In this document: positions 27,827 through 35,394 of the stretch, in pieces
How the letters are laid out: the number at the start of each line of letters is the position of its first letter
How positions within the stretch are numbered: the first letter of the stretch is position 1
NCBI RefSeq assembly: GCF_029285175.1
Contig: NZ_JABEDH010000001.1
Coordinates: 1,240,001 to 1,304,000 of the forward strand
DNA from: Sulfitobacter sp. M05
GTDB lineage: Bacteria > Pseudomonadota > Alphaproteobacteria > Rhodobacterales > Rhodobacteraceae
Length of the DNA: 64,000 nt
Reading direction: 5' to 3'
Position numbers and translations under genes: made by a program
The notes under the pieces: model-generated
The model's input: the letters and a program-made list of their open reading frames with translations, nothing else
What the model was told of the DNA's origin: nothing
Database searches by the model: none

Positions 27827-28345
27827 CTAGCCTTCCAAGGCGACCTGAACCTCGGTCAAATCCGTCAACGATGCGCCGATCAGCCGCAAGGCGGGAAGTG
27901 ACATCCGGCTGCCTGCCGTGGCCGGACCGTCCAGCGGCAACAGAGTCACGAGTGATGATTTGCCATTGGCCGGATTGGTCACGCGGCCCTGTGCCTCATT
28001 CTTAACCAGCGGGGTTTTCATCCAAAGTCCTGGCTCTGTCGGGCTGCCCAGTGAGACAACCGTCTTGCCAAGGTTCTTGTTCGGGACCTTGGGGGGGGCT
28101 ACCGCCGCCGCGCGCTGCTCCGGTGTTGTGGTATCCAGCGCCTCAACCGTGCGGGCCGCTGGCGGTGGGGGCGGCGCGGTCGTGGCGGGTGCAAGGGCGG
28201 CAGTGTCAACCTCTGCGGCAGGCTCTATCATCTTTTCAGCCACCACAACTTTGGACGCGGGATCCTTGCGCAGAAAACTGCCAACCGCCGAACAGCCCGG
28301 CAAAAGCGCTACAAGAACGCCGGATACCACGAGGTGCTTCATCAT
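27827..28345 (-). CDS. Putative lipoprotein with Pro/Ala-rich linker
   Basis: 172 aa. Signal with lipobox L-P-G-C, a Pro-rich segment (six prolines in a row region at about 58-63), and a C-terminal folded part (GLWMKTPLVKNEAQGRVTNP, LLPLDGPATAGSRMSL) that looks like a small beta domain. Such proteins are sometimes mislabelled as sugar dehydratases; nothing here supports an enzyme. ATG at 28345 lies after AGGAG. Convergent with the repair gene, 2 bases away. Confidence 0.7.
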   Translation of the reverse strand: MMKHLVVSGVLVALLPGCSAVGSFLRKDPASKVVVAEKMIEPAAEVDTAALAPATTAPPPPPAARTVEALDTTTPEQRAAAVAPPKVPNKNLGKTVVSLGSPTEPGLWMKTPLVKNEAQGRVTNPANGKSSLVTLLPLDGPATAGSRMSLPALRLIGASLTDLTEVQVALEG

Positions 28346-28390
28346 CTATCCGGTCTCCTGCGCCGCTTTTCCTGTTTTGACCTGCGACCC

Positions 28391-28519
28391 TCAGGTCGGC
28401 AGTGCGATGCTCAATGGTATAATTTCTTGTTGCGGTTCTTCAACCGGGGCCTCAACCTCGGGCGGGGTGCAGCCGGCCAGCAGGGCAGCCAAGGTCGTCA
28501 TAATCATCAAATGCTTCAT
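28391..28519 (-). CDS. 42-aa mini-lipoprotein
   Basis: Encodes MKHLMIMTTLAALLAGCTPP followed by an acidic, Pro-rich tail ending PLSIALPT. The lipobox L-A-G-C is clear, so after processing only ~26 residues remain on the lipid anchor. It shares the opening MKHL with the larger lipoprotein 45 bases downstream and probably lies in one transcript with it. Too short for most gene finders; function unknown. Confidence 0.6.
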   Translation of the reverse strand: MKHLMIMTTLAALLAGCTPPEVEAPVEEPQQEIIPLSIALPT

Positions 28520-28626
28520 TCTCTAGTCCTTTGGTCTCAATCCCCCGACCCTAGCTTTACCTTTACGTCACTTCAATCATCCAAATGCCGCTTGCTCAGC
28601 CCCCGACAGGGCATTACCTATTACTT

Positions 28627-29634
28627 ATGAACGCACCTTTGATTGATCCATTCGCCCGCGCCATTACCTATTTGCGCGTATCGGTTACAGACCGTTGTGA
28701 TTTCCGCTGTGTGTATTGCATGTCCGAAAACATGACCTTCCTGCCGAAAAAGGAATTGCTGACGCTGGAAGAGCTGGACGCGATGTGTACAACCTTTGTT
28801 GGCATGGGCGTCGAAAAGCTGCGCATCACGGGCGGGGAACCACTGGTGCGCAAGGGGATCATGACCTTCTTCAATTCAATGACCCGCCATCTGGAAAGCG
28901 GCGCGTTGAAAGAGCTGACACTGACCACAAATGGCAGCCAGCTGGAACGGTTTGCCGGTGACCTTTATGCCGCTGGTGTGCGCCGCGTGAATATCTCGCT
29001 TGATACCATCGACGAGGGCAAGTTTGCCGAGATCACCCGCTGGGGCCGATTGCCGCAAGTCTTGCGCGGCGTAGAAGCCGCGCTCAAAGCGGGGCTGAAG
29101 GTCAAGATCAACGCCGTTGCGCTGAAAGACTTTAACGAAGATGAACTGCCCGCACTCACCAAATGGTGTGCCGATCTGGGCATGGATCTGACGTGGATCG
29201 AGGTCATGCCAATGGGGGATCTGGGCAATGAGGACCGGCTGGGCCAGTATTGGTCGCTGGACGATGTGCGCGCGCGCTACGCTGATCACTACACGGTCAC
29301 CGATCTTGCGGAACGCACTGGCGGGCCGGCGCGGTATGTACGCCTTGAGGAGACCGGCCAGAAGATCGGGTTTATCACGCCGCTGTCGCATAACTTCTGC
29401 GAAAGCTGTAATCGCGTGCGGCTGACCTGTACCGGCGAACTTTATATGTGTCTGGGTCAGGAAGACATGGCCGACCTGCGCGCGCCCCTGCGGGCCAGCC
29501 CGGATGACTCCAGCGCTTTAGAAGCCGCCATTCGTGAGGCCATCAGCCATAAACCCAAAGGCCATGATTTCGACTACTCCCGCCAGCGGCTGGATGGCCA
29601 GATGCCGCGCCACATGAGCCACACCGGCGGCTGA
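28627..29634 (+). CDS. moaA: GTP 3',8-cyclase (molybdenum cofactor biosynthesis)
   Basis: 335-aa radical SAM enzyme converting GTP to 3',8-cyclo-dihydro-GTP, the first step of molybdopterin synthesis. N-terminal SAM cluster Cys24-x3-Cys28-x2-Cys31 (CDFRCVYC), GGEPLVRKG, the C-terminal cluster [13 protein letters not shown], and a C-terminal Gly-Gly (HTGG) needed for activity. ATG at 28627 is used; an upstream in-frame start at 28585 would add 14 residues not typical of the family. Confidence 0.97.
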   Translation: MNAPLIDPFARAITYLRVSVTDRCDFRCVYCMSENMTFLPKKELLTLEELDAMCTTFVGMGVEKLRITGGEPLVRKGIMTFFNSMTRHLESGALKELTLTTNGSQLERFAGDLYAAGVRRVNISLDTIDEGKFAEITRWGRLPQVLRGVEAALKAGLKVKINAVALKDFNEDELPALTKWCADLGMDLTWIEVMPMGDLGNEDRLGQYWSLDDVRARYADHYTVTDLAERTGGPARYVRLEETGQKIGFITPLSHNFCESCNRVRLTCTGELYMCLGQEDMADLRAPLRASPDDSSALEAAIREAISHKPKGHDFDYSRQRLDGQMPRHMSHTGG

Positions 29635-29642
29635 GCCCGATC

Positions 29643-30926
29643 ATGTCCGTGCCCTTTCTTTACCGCGCATGGGTTGCGGCCAGCATGGTTCTTGTGCCTT
29701 TCGCCGCATTGATCGAAACGCGCAAACTGCGCCGTGCTGGCATCAGCGTGCAGCGCGCCCACGAAAAAATCGGCCACGCCACAGAGCCGCGTCAGGACGC
29801 TGTGCCGTTGGTCTGGTTCCATGCCGCCTCAGTCGGGGAAAGCCTGTCGGTACTCGCGCTTATTGCGCGCATAGGCGTGCATCTACCGCAAGCCCAGTTT
29901 CTTATTACCTCCGGCACGGCGACCTCAGCCAAGCTGCTGGCCAGCCGCCTGCCGCCCCGCACCGTGCATCAGTTTGCGCCGTTTGACGCCCCCGGTCCGC
30001 TGCGCCGGTTCCTGAAACACTGGCACCCCGATGCAGCCGTGTTTGTCGAAAGCGAAATCTGGCCGCAAATGCTGCGCCGCACCCATGCAACCGGCGCGAA
30101 GCTGGCAATGGTCAACGCCCGGTTGTCAGAACGCTCAATGGCGCGCTGGGGCAAGTTCCCGAACTCCGCCCGCTATCTGCTGGACGTATTTTCGCTGATC
30201 CTGACTCAGAACGACAGAATGGCCCAAGGCATGGTCGATATGCACGCCCCTGCTGATCGGGTTGCGCGGGGGATCAACCTGAAATCCATGGCCGGCCCTC
30301 TGCCTGTTGACGAGGACGCCTTGTTCGAGGCCCGCACCGCCATTGCTCACCGCCCCGTCTGGGTGGCCTCGTCAACCCACGAGGGTGAAGAACAAGCGGT
30401 GCTTGCCGCCCATAAGACCCTGTTGAAATCCCACCCGGACCTCTGCCTGATCCTAGCGCCACGCCACCCTGAACGCGGCACCGAGGTGATGAACATGATT
30501 GCCGGCGCGGGCCTTAGCCTGACCCGGCGTACCCGCGGCGACATGCCGGGGGCTCAGGTGTTTCTGGCCGATACCATGGGCGAGTTGGGCCTGTGGTATG
30601 ATCTGGCTGACATTGTATTTCTGGGTGGCTCTCTGAAACCCATTGGCGGGCATAACCCGTTCGAGGTTGCACAATCAGGTGCCTGTGTTCTATCCGGACC
30701 GCATGTTGCGGCATTTGCCGAAACCTACGCCGAAATGGAAGCCCAAGGCGCGGCGCGTCTTGTGGCGGATGGGGATGATCTGGCCGCACAGGTGGATCAA
30801 TGGCTCAGCGACGCAGCCCACCGCGCACAGGCCTGCGCGGCCGCCCGTGACTATATCGACGGCCAGACTGACCTGCTGGACGGCATCGCCACCCGCCTGA
30901 TCACCGCGCTGGAGCTAACACCATGA
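29643..30926 (+). CDS. waaA: 3-deoxy-D-manno-octulosonic acid (Kdo) transferase
   Basis: 427 aa, GT-B fold, anchored by an N-terminal hydrophobic stretch (YRAWVAASMVLVPFAAL). The conserved FHAASVGESLSVLALI carries the catalytic Glu; SEIWPQML, VNARLSERS, and the C-terminal LGGSLKPIGGHNPFEVAQ bind CMP-Kdo. Adds Kdo to lipid A precursor on the cytoplasmic face. Its stop overlaps the next glycosyltransferase start (ATGA). Confidence 0.95.
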   Translation: MSVPFLYRAWVAASMVLVPFAALIETRKLRRAGISVQRAHEKIGHATEPRQDAVPLVWFHAASVGESLSVLALIARIGVHLPQAQFLITSGTATSAKLLASRLPPRTVHQFAPFDAPGPLRRFLKHWHPDAAVFVESEIWPQMLRRTHATGAKLAMVNARLSERSMARWGKFPNSARYLLDVFSLILTQNDRMAQGMVDMHAPADRVARGINLKSMAGPLPVDEDALFEARTAIAHRPVWVASSTHEGEEQAVLAAHKTLLKSHPDLCLILAPRHPERGTEVMNMIAGAGLSLTRRTRGDMPGAQVFLADTMGELGLWYDLADIVFLGGSLKPIGGHNPFEVAQSGACVLSGPHVAAFAETYAEMEAQGAARLVADGDDLAAQVDQWLSDAAHRAQACAAARDYIDGQTDLLDGIATRLITALELTP

Positions 30927-31981
30927 CCCAAGTCGACATCCGCGCCACGCAGGTCATCGCCCCCAATTTTAAGAAACGCCTGTCCGGTGTGACGGCCACC
31001 GTTGTGCGCCTTGTGCCGGTCCAATCCCGCGATATCAATATTGCCGCCACCGGCCCCGTGATCCCCGCGCATGTGCCGCAAATCCCGCTTTGGTCGTTGA
31101 TCACCATGCCCCGATCCGGGCCTGACGGGCCACGTGTCTGGCACGCACGGCGCAACGTCGAGATGATCGGCGGGCTGGCACTGAAATATCTTCTGGGCAA
31201 ACGCCTGAAGCTGGTTTTCACCTCGGCCTCGCAACGCAAGCAAAGCGGGTTGACCCGCTGGCTGATCCGCCGGATGGACGCGGTGGTGGCCACCTCTGCG
31301 CGCGGTGCCACCTATCTTGAAGCCCCTGCGCAAGTTGTCATGCATGGGATTGATCTGGACGGCTTCGCCCCGGCGCAAGATAAACCGGCCCTGCGCGAGA
31401 AGCTGGGATTGCCCAAGGACGGGATGCTGTTGGGCTGCTATGGGCGCATCCGCGCGTCAAAAGGCACCGATGTGTTTCAGGCCGCCATGGTTGAGGTGAT
31501 CAAGCGTCACCCTCAGGTTCATGCCCTGATCATGGGACGTGCCGTGCCCAAGGACAAAGAGTTCCTGCAACAGATCAAAGAGGCGGTTGCAGCAGAGGGA
31601 TTTTCCGACAACTTCCACTTTCTGCCCGAAGTCCCCGTAGAGGATATGGCAGATTGGTACCGTGTTCTCGACCTTTACGTCGCGCCCCAGCGCTGGGAAG
31701 GGTTTGGCCTGACCCCAATCGAGGCCATGGCCTGCGGTGTACCGGTTGTCGCCACCCGCGTCGGCGCATTTGAAGAGATTGTCGTGCCGGGCACCGGCTA
31801 TCTTGTCGCACCGGACGATCCTGCGGCGCTGGGGGCCGCCCTGCTTGAAGCCTGCGAGCCACCCAGCCCAATTGCCCAATGGGAAACCAAAGCACGGCCC
31901 CATGTCGCCGCGCATTTCGCCATTGAGCGGGAAGCGGCAGATCTGGTCACGCTGTACCGTCGTTTGCTGTCAGAAAGCTAG
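30923..31981 (+). CDS. GT4-family glycosyltransferase, probable LPS core
   Basis: 352 aa, GT-B fold of family 4. Nucleotide-binding E-x7-E region EGFGLTPIEAMACGVPVV is clear, with GCYGRIRASKGTDVF at the domain start. The layout matches LpcC-type core mannosyltransferases of alphaproteobacteria, and coupling to waaA supports a role in LPS inner core. The sugar donor cannot be read. The TAG stop is the first three bases of a 16-nt palindrome. Confidence 0.85.
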   Translation: MTQVDIRATQVIAPNFKKRLSGVTATVVRLVPVQSRDINIAATGPVIPAHVPQIPLWSLITMPRSGPDGPRVWHARRNVEMIGGLALKYLLGKRLKLVFTSASQRKQSGLTRWLIRRMDAVVATSARGATYLEAPAQVVMHGIDLDGFAPAQDKPALREKLGLPKDGMLLGCYGRIRASKGTDVFQAAMVEVIKRHPQVHALIMGRAVPKDKEFLQQIKEAVAAEGFSDNFHFLPEVPVEDMADWYRVLDLYVAPQRWEGFGLTPIEAMACGVPVVATRVGAFEEIVVPGTGYLVAPDDPAALGAALLEACEPPSPIAQWETKARPHVAAHFAIEREAADLVTLYRRLLSES

Positions 31982-31994
31982 GGTCAGGACCCTA
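31979..31994 (+). repeat. TA-GGG...CCC-TA palindrome on the glycosyltransferase stop codon
   Basis: TAGGGTCAGGACCCTA. The first three bases are the gene's TAG stop. Can fold as TAGGGT(CAGG)ACCCTA, extended by an outer C/G pair. Near-copies occur at 35328-35344 and 35379-35394. It shares its final TA with the 31-bp unit that follows. Confidence 0.7.
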
Positions 31995-32023
31995 GGGCCT
32001 GTGGACATTCATCGCATGCCCTA
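31993..32023. repeat. 31-bp dispersed unit, copy 1
   Basis: Begins TAGGG and ends CCCTA, with the core GCCTGTGGACATTCATCGC (31997-32015). 28 of 31 bases match the copy at 56603-56633. The core start resembles the terminal inverted repeats of some IS5-type elements, but no transposase is nearby. Confidence 0.65.
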
Positions 32024-32072
32024 ATCAAAGCAACAGCAGGGAGAGGCCACGCCCCACCCTGCCGCCAAAGCG

Positions 32073-33236
32073 TTACGCCGCTGGCATACGTTGTTCGACG
32101 ATACCGGCCCACCAGCTACAGCCGGTCGGGATCGCCTCGTCGTTGAAGTTGTACATCGGATGATGCACCGCCGCACCCTCGCCGTTGCCCATCAGGATGT
32201 AGGCCCCGGGGCGCGCTTCCAGCATGAATGCGAAATCCTCGCCGCCCATGACCAAGGGGGCCTCTCCACATTCCCCCGTGACCTGACGCGCCACATCCGC
32301 CGCAAATTCTGTCTGCTCGGGGTGGTTCACCATCACCGGATAGTTGCGCACGTATTTCACCCGTGCCACCGCCCCGAAACTGGCCGCAACCCCTTCGCAA
32401 ATCTCGACCACACGTTTTTCGGCCAGATCACGCAAGTCGTTTGAAAGCGTACGGACCGTGCCCAACAGGTTTACCCGCTGCGGGATCACATTGAACGCCT
32501 TGGACGAGGATTCAATCGAGGTGATCGACACCACGATATTGCCAATAGGATCGGCATTCCGGCTGACGATGGTTTGCAGCGCGGTGATGATATGCGCAGT
32601 GACTACGGTTGTATCAATGGTTTCATTAGGCTTGGCCGCGTGACCACCAAGGCCCTCGACTTCGATTTCCAGCAGGTCCGTCGCAGCAAAGAACGGGCCG
32701 GTACGAATGCCAAAGCTGCCCGTTGGCATCCCGGGCCAGTTGTGCATGCCGTAAACTTCCTGAATGCCCCAGCGGTCCATCATGCCATCGTCACACATTT
32801 CCTTGCCGCCACCGCCACCTTCTTCGGCGGGCTGGAAGATCACCACACAGGTGCCGTCAAAGTTGCGCGTCTCGGCCAGATATTGCGCCGCCCCCAGCAG
32901 CATCGCCGTATGCCCGTCATGCCCGCAGGCGTGCATCGCATTTGGCGTCTTGGAGGCATATTCAACCCCGGTCTGCTCGTGGATCGGCAAAGCGTCCATA
33001 TCCGCGCGCAGCCCGATAACCTTGCCACTGTTGTTCTGTTTGCCTTTGATCACACCCACCACACCGGTGCGCCCGATCCCTTCAACAACCTCGTCACAGC
33101 CGAAGCTGCGCAGTTTTTCGGCAACCGATGCAGAAGTCCGGTGGGTTTCAAACAGAATTTCAGGGTGTTCATGGAAATCACGGCGCCAGGCGGTGATGTT
33201 TTCGTGTAGTTCGGCAAAGCGGTTTTTGACGGGCAT
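32073..33236 (-). CDS. M20 family metallo-amidohydrolase (paralogue 1)
   Basis: 387 aa, M20D-type (hippurate hydrolase/IAA-amino acid hydrolase group). Catalytic and metal residues in GLRADMDALP, MHACGHDGHTAMLLG, QPAEEGGGG and YGMHNWPG, with a dimerisation/lid domain in the middle (GLGGHAAKPNETID). Releases an amino acid from an N-acyl or N-aroyl conjugate; the exact substrate is unknown. Closely paralogous along its length to the gene at 35392-36561, same strand. Confidence 0.9.
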   Translation of the reverse strand: MPVKNRFAELHENITAWRRDFHEHPEILFETHRTSASVAEKLRSFGCDEVVEGIGRTGVVGVIKGKQNNSGKVIGLRADMDALPIHEQTGVEYASKTPNAMHACGHDGHTAMLLGAAQYLAETRNFDGTCVVIFQPAEEGGGGGKEMCDDGMMDRWGIQEVYGMHNWPGMPTGSFGIRTGPFFAATDLLEIEVEGLGGHAAKPNETIDTTVVTAHIITALQTIVSRNADPIGNIVVSITSIESSSKAFNVIPQRVNLLGTVRTLSNDLRDLAEKRVVEICEGVAASFGAVARVKYVRNYPVMVNHPEQTEFAADVARQVTGECGEAPLVMGGEDFAFMLEARPGAYILMGNGEGAAVHHPMYNFNDEAIPTGCSWWAGIVEQRMPAA

Positions 33237-33447
33237 GTCTCTATCCTTATGTATGTATTGTCATCTATCTAGGCGCTAACGGCCGCATTTGAAAGCACTG
33301 GCAGCGCGGGTATGTCCTCAGGTCACGCTTTCAGCCCCTAACTTTCAGGGACCGCCGACGATCCTGCCAAGGTCCATAGCCAACCTGCCCAAAATCAACA
33401 TCTGCATATGGACGCCTGCAAAGCGTGGCAAACCCTTCGATCGGCCT

Positions 33448-33476
33448 TTGACATGGGGCGGGATGCTACCTATGAT
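33448..33476 (+). promoter_or_regulatory. Near-consensus sigma-70 promoter of the effector-like cassette
   Basis: TTGACA (33448-33453), 17-base spacer, TATGAT (33471-33476). Transcription from it would begin near 33483, so the in-frame ATGs at 33463 and 33472 cannot start the first gene of this transcript. It is the best promoter match I see in the window. Confidence 0.65.
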
Positions 33477-33531
33477 TGCGCAAGACACGCGGGCAAAATT
33501 CGCCGTCGCGCGCATGGGCACAGGACATCAC

Positions 33532-33879
33532 TTGCTTACTTTCAGCAAATCCCAGCTTAGACAGCCCGTCGCTGACCAAGCCAGCCCTTTCAGGGAAAAT
33601 TTGGTGACCCGTTTGCGAACCGATTTTTCGAAAGCCCCGCATGGATTGGCCGATCACGTCATCCTCGCGCAGGCCGACCGGCTTTGGAAACAGGCAGACC
33701 GGCATGGGATGCGCAGCCAGTCCGATTATACCCGTTATCATTATCTGTTATTGGGCATGTCAAAAGATTGGCACAACAGCCCCGACAGGGACTGGATCAC
33801 GCAAGTTCTGACCCGCAGGGATTTGACCGGCACTGCAAAGCTGGATTTCATCTATCAGACGCTGGGGGCGACGCCATGA
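33532..33879 (+). CDS. Small protein resembling T6SS-associated adaptor-like proteins
   Basis: About 115 aa: LTFSKSQLRQP opening, FRENLVTRLRTDF, ADRLWKQADRHGMRSQSDYTRY, a LLLGMSKDW block and an end with TAKLDFIYQTL. This order (short N-strand, F-x-x-x-L helix, G-[MI]-x-S-x-x-D-x-x-R-Y, then W, then A-[KR]-L/M-D) recalls a small helical protein often found beside LysM, PAAR and VgrG genes in toxin islands; I recall the pattern and cannot run a search. TTG at 33532, 6 bases after AGGA and downstream of the promoter, is preferred; ATG at 33514 is the alternative. Confidence 0.65.
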   Translation: MLTFSKSQLRQPVADQASPFRENLVTRLRTDFSKAPHGLADHVILAQADRLWKQADRHGMRSQSDYTRYHYLLLGMSKDWHNSPDRDWITQVLTRRDLTGTAKLDFIYQTLGATP

Positions 33880-34682
33880 GCGCCTATCAGATCAAATCAG
33901 GCGACACGCTTTCAGCGATTGCCCGTACCCAAGGCACCAGCGTCAGGGCCTTGCTGCAAGCCAATCCGCAAGTTGCAAACCCCGATCTGATCATGGTCGG
34001 CGGTCATTTGGAAGTTCCACTGGCACCGGTGTCAGATCCCGCCGTTGCAGATGCTGTTGATCTGGGAACGCAGGCCGATGCAGAGGCCAACCGCACCGAA
34101 GAGGCCACATCAACGGGCCCTTGCAATTGCAAAGATGACGAGGAAACCAAAAACCCGGCGGAAACCCCGGTCGATGCCGAGGCAAACGAAGACCTGCTTG
34201 CCCCCGTGGCACCCGACCCGATGGACGAGACCGATTTCGGCAAGTCGTTTGAAGCCACAACCGGCACCAAGCTGAGCGAAACAATCGCACAATACGAGGC
34301 GGACACCGGCAAGGAACTTAGCCCCGATACCGTCAAAACCCTGTTTACGGATCATGACGCGGCGCGAACCCTGCTTATGAATGACCGCACATTACACCAG
34401 AATTACCGCGATATTCTGAACCAGAACATTCCCGCCACCGCCCAAGCCGCCGAGGCAGCGGAGTACGAGCGGCTGTCTTATATCAAATCCTGGTACCATG
34501 ACCCGTGGAACAACTCCAAATGGATCAGCCCGGATGGTCACCTTGAAGCGGTCTATAACAAGACAACAGGTGCGCTGGACAACTCCGACGCTTATAAGGG
34601 CACATTCAATTTCTTCGGCCCGGATAACTTTTGGGGCCATAAGGCAGCTGATGTTGATCCCTACAACAAATGGGGAAACTAG
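33876..34682 (+). CDS. LysM-domain protein with variable C-terminal domain (effector-like)
   Basis: 268 aa. LysM at residues 4-48 (YQIKSGDTLSAIARTQGT..., VGGHLEVPL), an acidic linker with a Cys-Asn-Cys (83-85), a helical middle (about 118-200), and a C-terminal segment at ~203-268 rich in Trp, Tyr and Asn (KSWYHDPWNNSKWISPDG, then GTFNFFGPDNFWGHKAADVDPYNKWGN split over 242-268). That ending resembles the tails of polymorphic toxins in T6SS loci. No signal peptide, so export would need a dedicated machine. ATGA overlap with the gene before. Confidence 0.65.
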   Translation: MSAYQIKSGDTLSAIARTQGTSVRALLQANPQVANPDLIMVGGHLEVPLAPVSDPAVADAVDLGTQADAEANRTEEATSTGPCNCKDDEETKNPAETPVDAEANEDLLAPVAPDPMDETDFGKSFEATTGTKLSETIAQYEADTGKELSPDTVKTLFTDHDAARTLLMNDRTLHQNYRDILNQNIPATAQAAEAAEYERLSYIKSWYHDPWNNSKWISPDGHLEAVYNKTTGALDNSDAYKGTFNFFGPDNFWGHKAADVDPYNKWGN

Positions 34683-35330
34683 ATGCAGCGACGGCACCTT
34701 TGGCAGATGGCCCTATCACTCTTTCTCTTGGGAACCAGCACGATGAATGCGCAAAATCTCAGCTCTTTGGAAAAATCCGCCATCGAACGCCTTGAAACCG
34801 CAACCGAGTGGCTGGTGCGCTATGGCGCGTTTGTCCTGGAAATGCGCGGCCAGTCCTTTCTGAAATCCAAGCTGACCGAAAAGGGGCCGGTTCTTTTGTG
34901 GGTTACCCCGCAGGTGGATACCAAAGACACAATCGCCCAGTTCCGCATCAAAGCCGGCGGATATAACTACGATATCGAAGCCATCTATCGCGAAACCCTG
35001 AATGATCAGGAGTTTGTCTATTGGGTCACCCATATCAGCGCACAAGACTGGGCAACGCCGCTGCGCGGTTGCCGCTTCCATATCAGCACACCGCAACATG
35101 ATGGCAAACAAACCGTTCTGCTGTCATCAGAACGGTTTATTCCCTCTTACAAAACCGCCAAAGGGGACGTCTTTACCTTGCCGCAGGATGATCTCGACAT
35201 CCTTTACAAACTACGGGCATGGCGCTTTCAAACCTGTTTTGCCGGAACAGACTTGGCCAAAACCGAAGTCACCCATGATGCACTGGGCAAGCTGACAACC
35301 GCTCCGGCGGCATCCCCTGAAGAGCGATAG
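34683..35330 (+). CDS. Secreted protein of unknown function, possible immunity partner
   Basis: 215 aa. Signal peptide (cut near residue 23, TMNA-Q), then helix SSLEKSAIERLETATEWLVRYG, mixed beta strands and two cysteines (Cys130, Cys185) that could pair in the periplasm. No recognised domain. Its ATG directly follows the TAG stop of the LysM gene, so the two are co-translated. A periplasmic product right behind a signal-less effector-like protein is the usual immunity layout, which is inference. The stop TAG begins a 17-nt palindrome. Confidence 0.6.
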   Translation: MQRRHLWQMALSLFLLGTSTMNAQNLSSLEKSAIERLETATEWLVRYGAFVLEMRGQSFLKSKLTEKGPVLLWVTPQVDTKDTIAQFRIKAGGYNYDIEAIYRETLNDQEFVYWVTHISAQDWATPLRGCRFHISTPQHDGKQTVLLSSERFIPSYKTAKGDVFTLPQDDLDILYKLRAWRFQTCFAGTDLAKTEVTHDALGKLTTAPAASPEER

Positions 35331-35344
35331 GGGCAAGACCCCTA
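35328..35344 (+). repeat. TA-GGGG...CCCC-TA palindrome on the cassette's last stop codon
   Basis: TAGGGGCAAGACCCCTA; the first three bases are the TAG stop of the secreted-protein gene. Faces a related palindrome at 35379-35394 that holds the stop of the convergent M20 gene. Together TAGGGGCA and TGCCCCTA can also pair across the 51-base gap. Confidence 0.7.
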
Positions 35345-35378
35345 ATGCAGTTTCGACAAAACTAACGTGGCAGGATTA

Positions 35379-35394
35379 TAGGGTCCTGCCCCTA
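35379..35394 (-). repeat. TA-GGG...CCC-TA palindrome on the M20 paralogue 2 stop codon
   Basis: On the minus strand TAGGGGCAGGACCCTA, one base different from the unit at 31979-31994. Its first three bases (35394-35392) are the TAG stop of the M20 gene. Confidence 0.7.

Noticed and set aside
27827..28345. D-galactarate dehydratase annotation for the Pro-rich lipoprotein
   Set aside because: The protein is short, lipid-anchored and lacks any dehydratase domain or metal site.
31993..32023. Intact insertion sequence at the 31-bp repeats
   Set aside because: No transposase or second terminal repeat lies near either copy; only the short unit is present.
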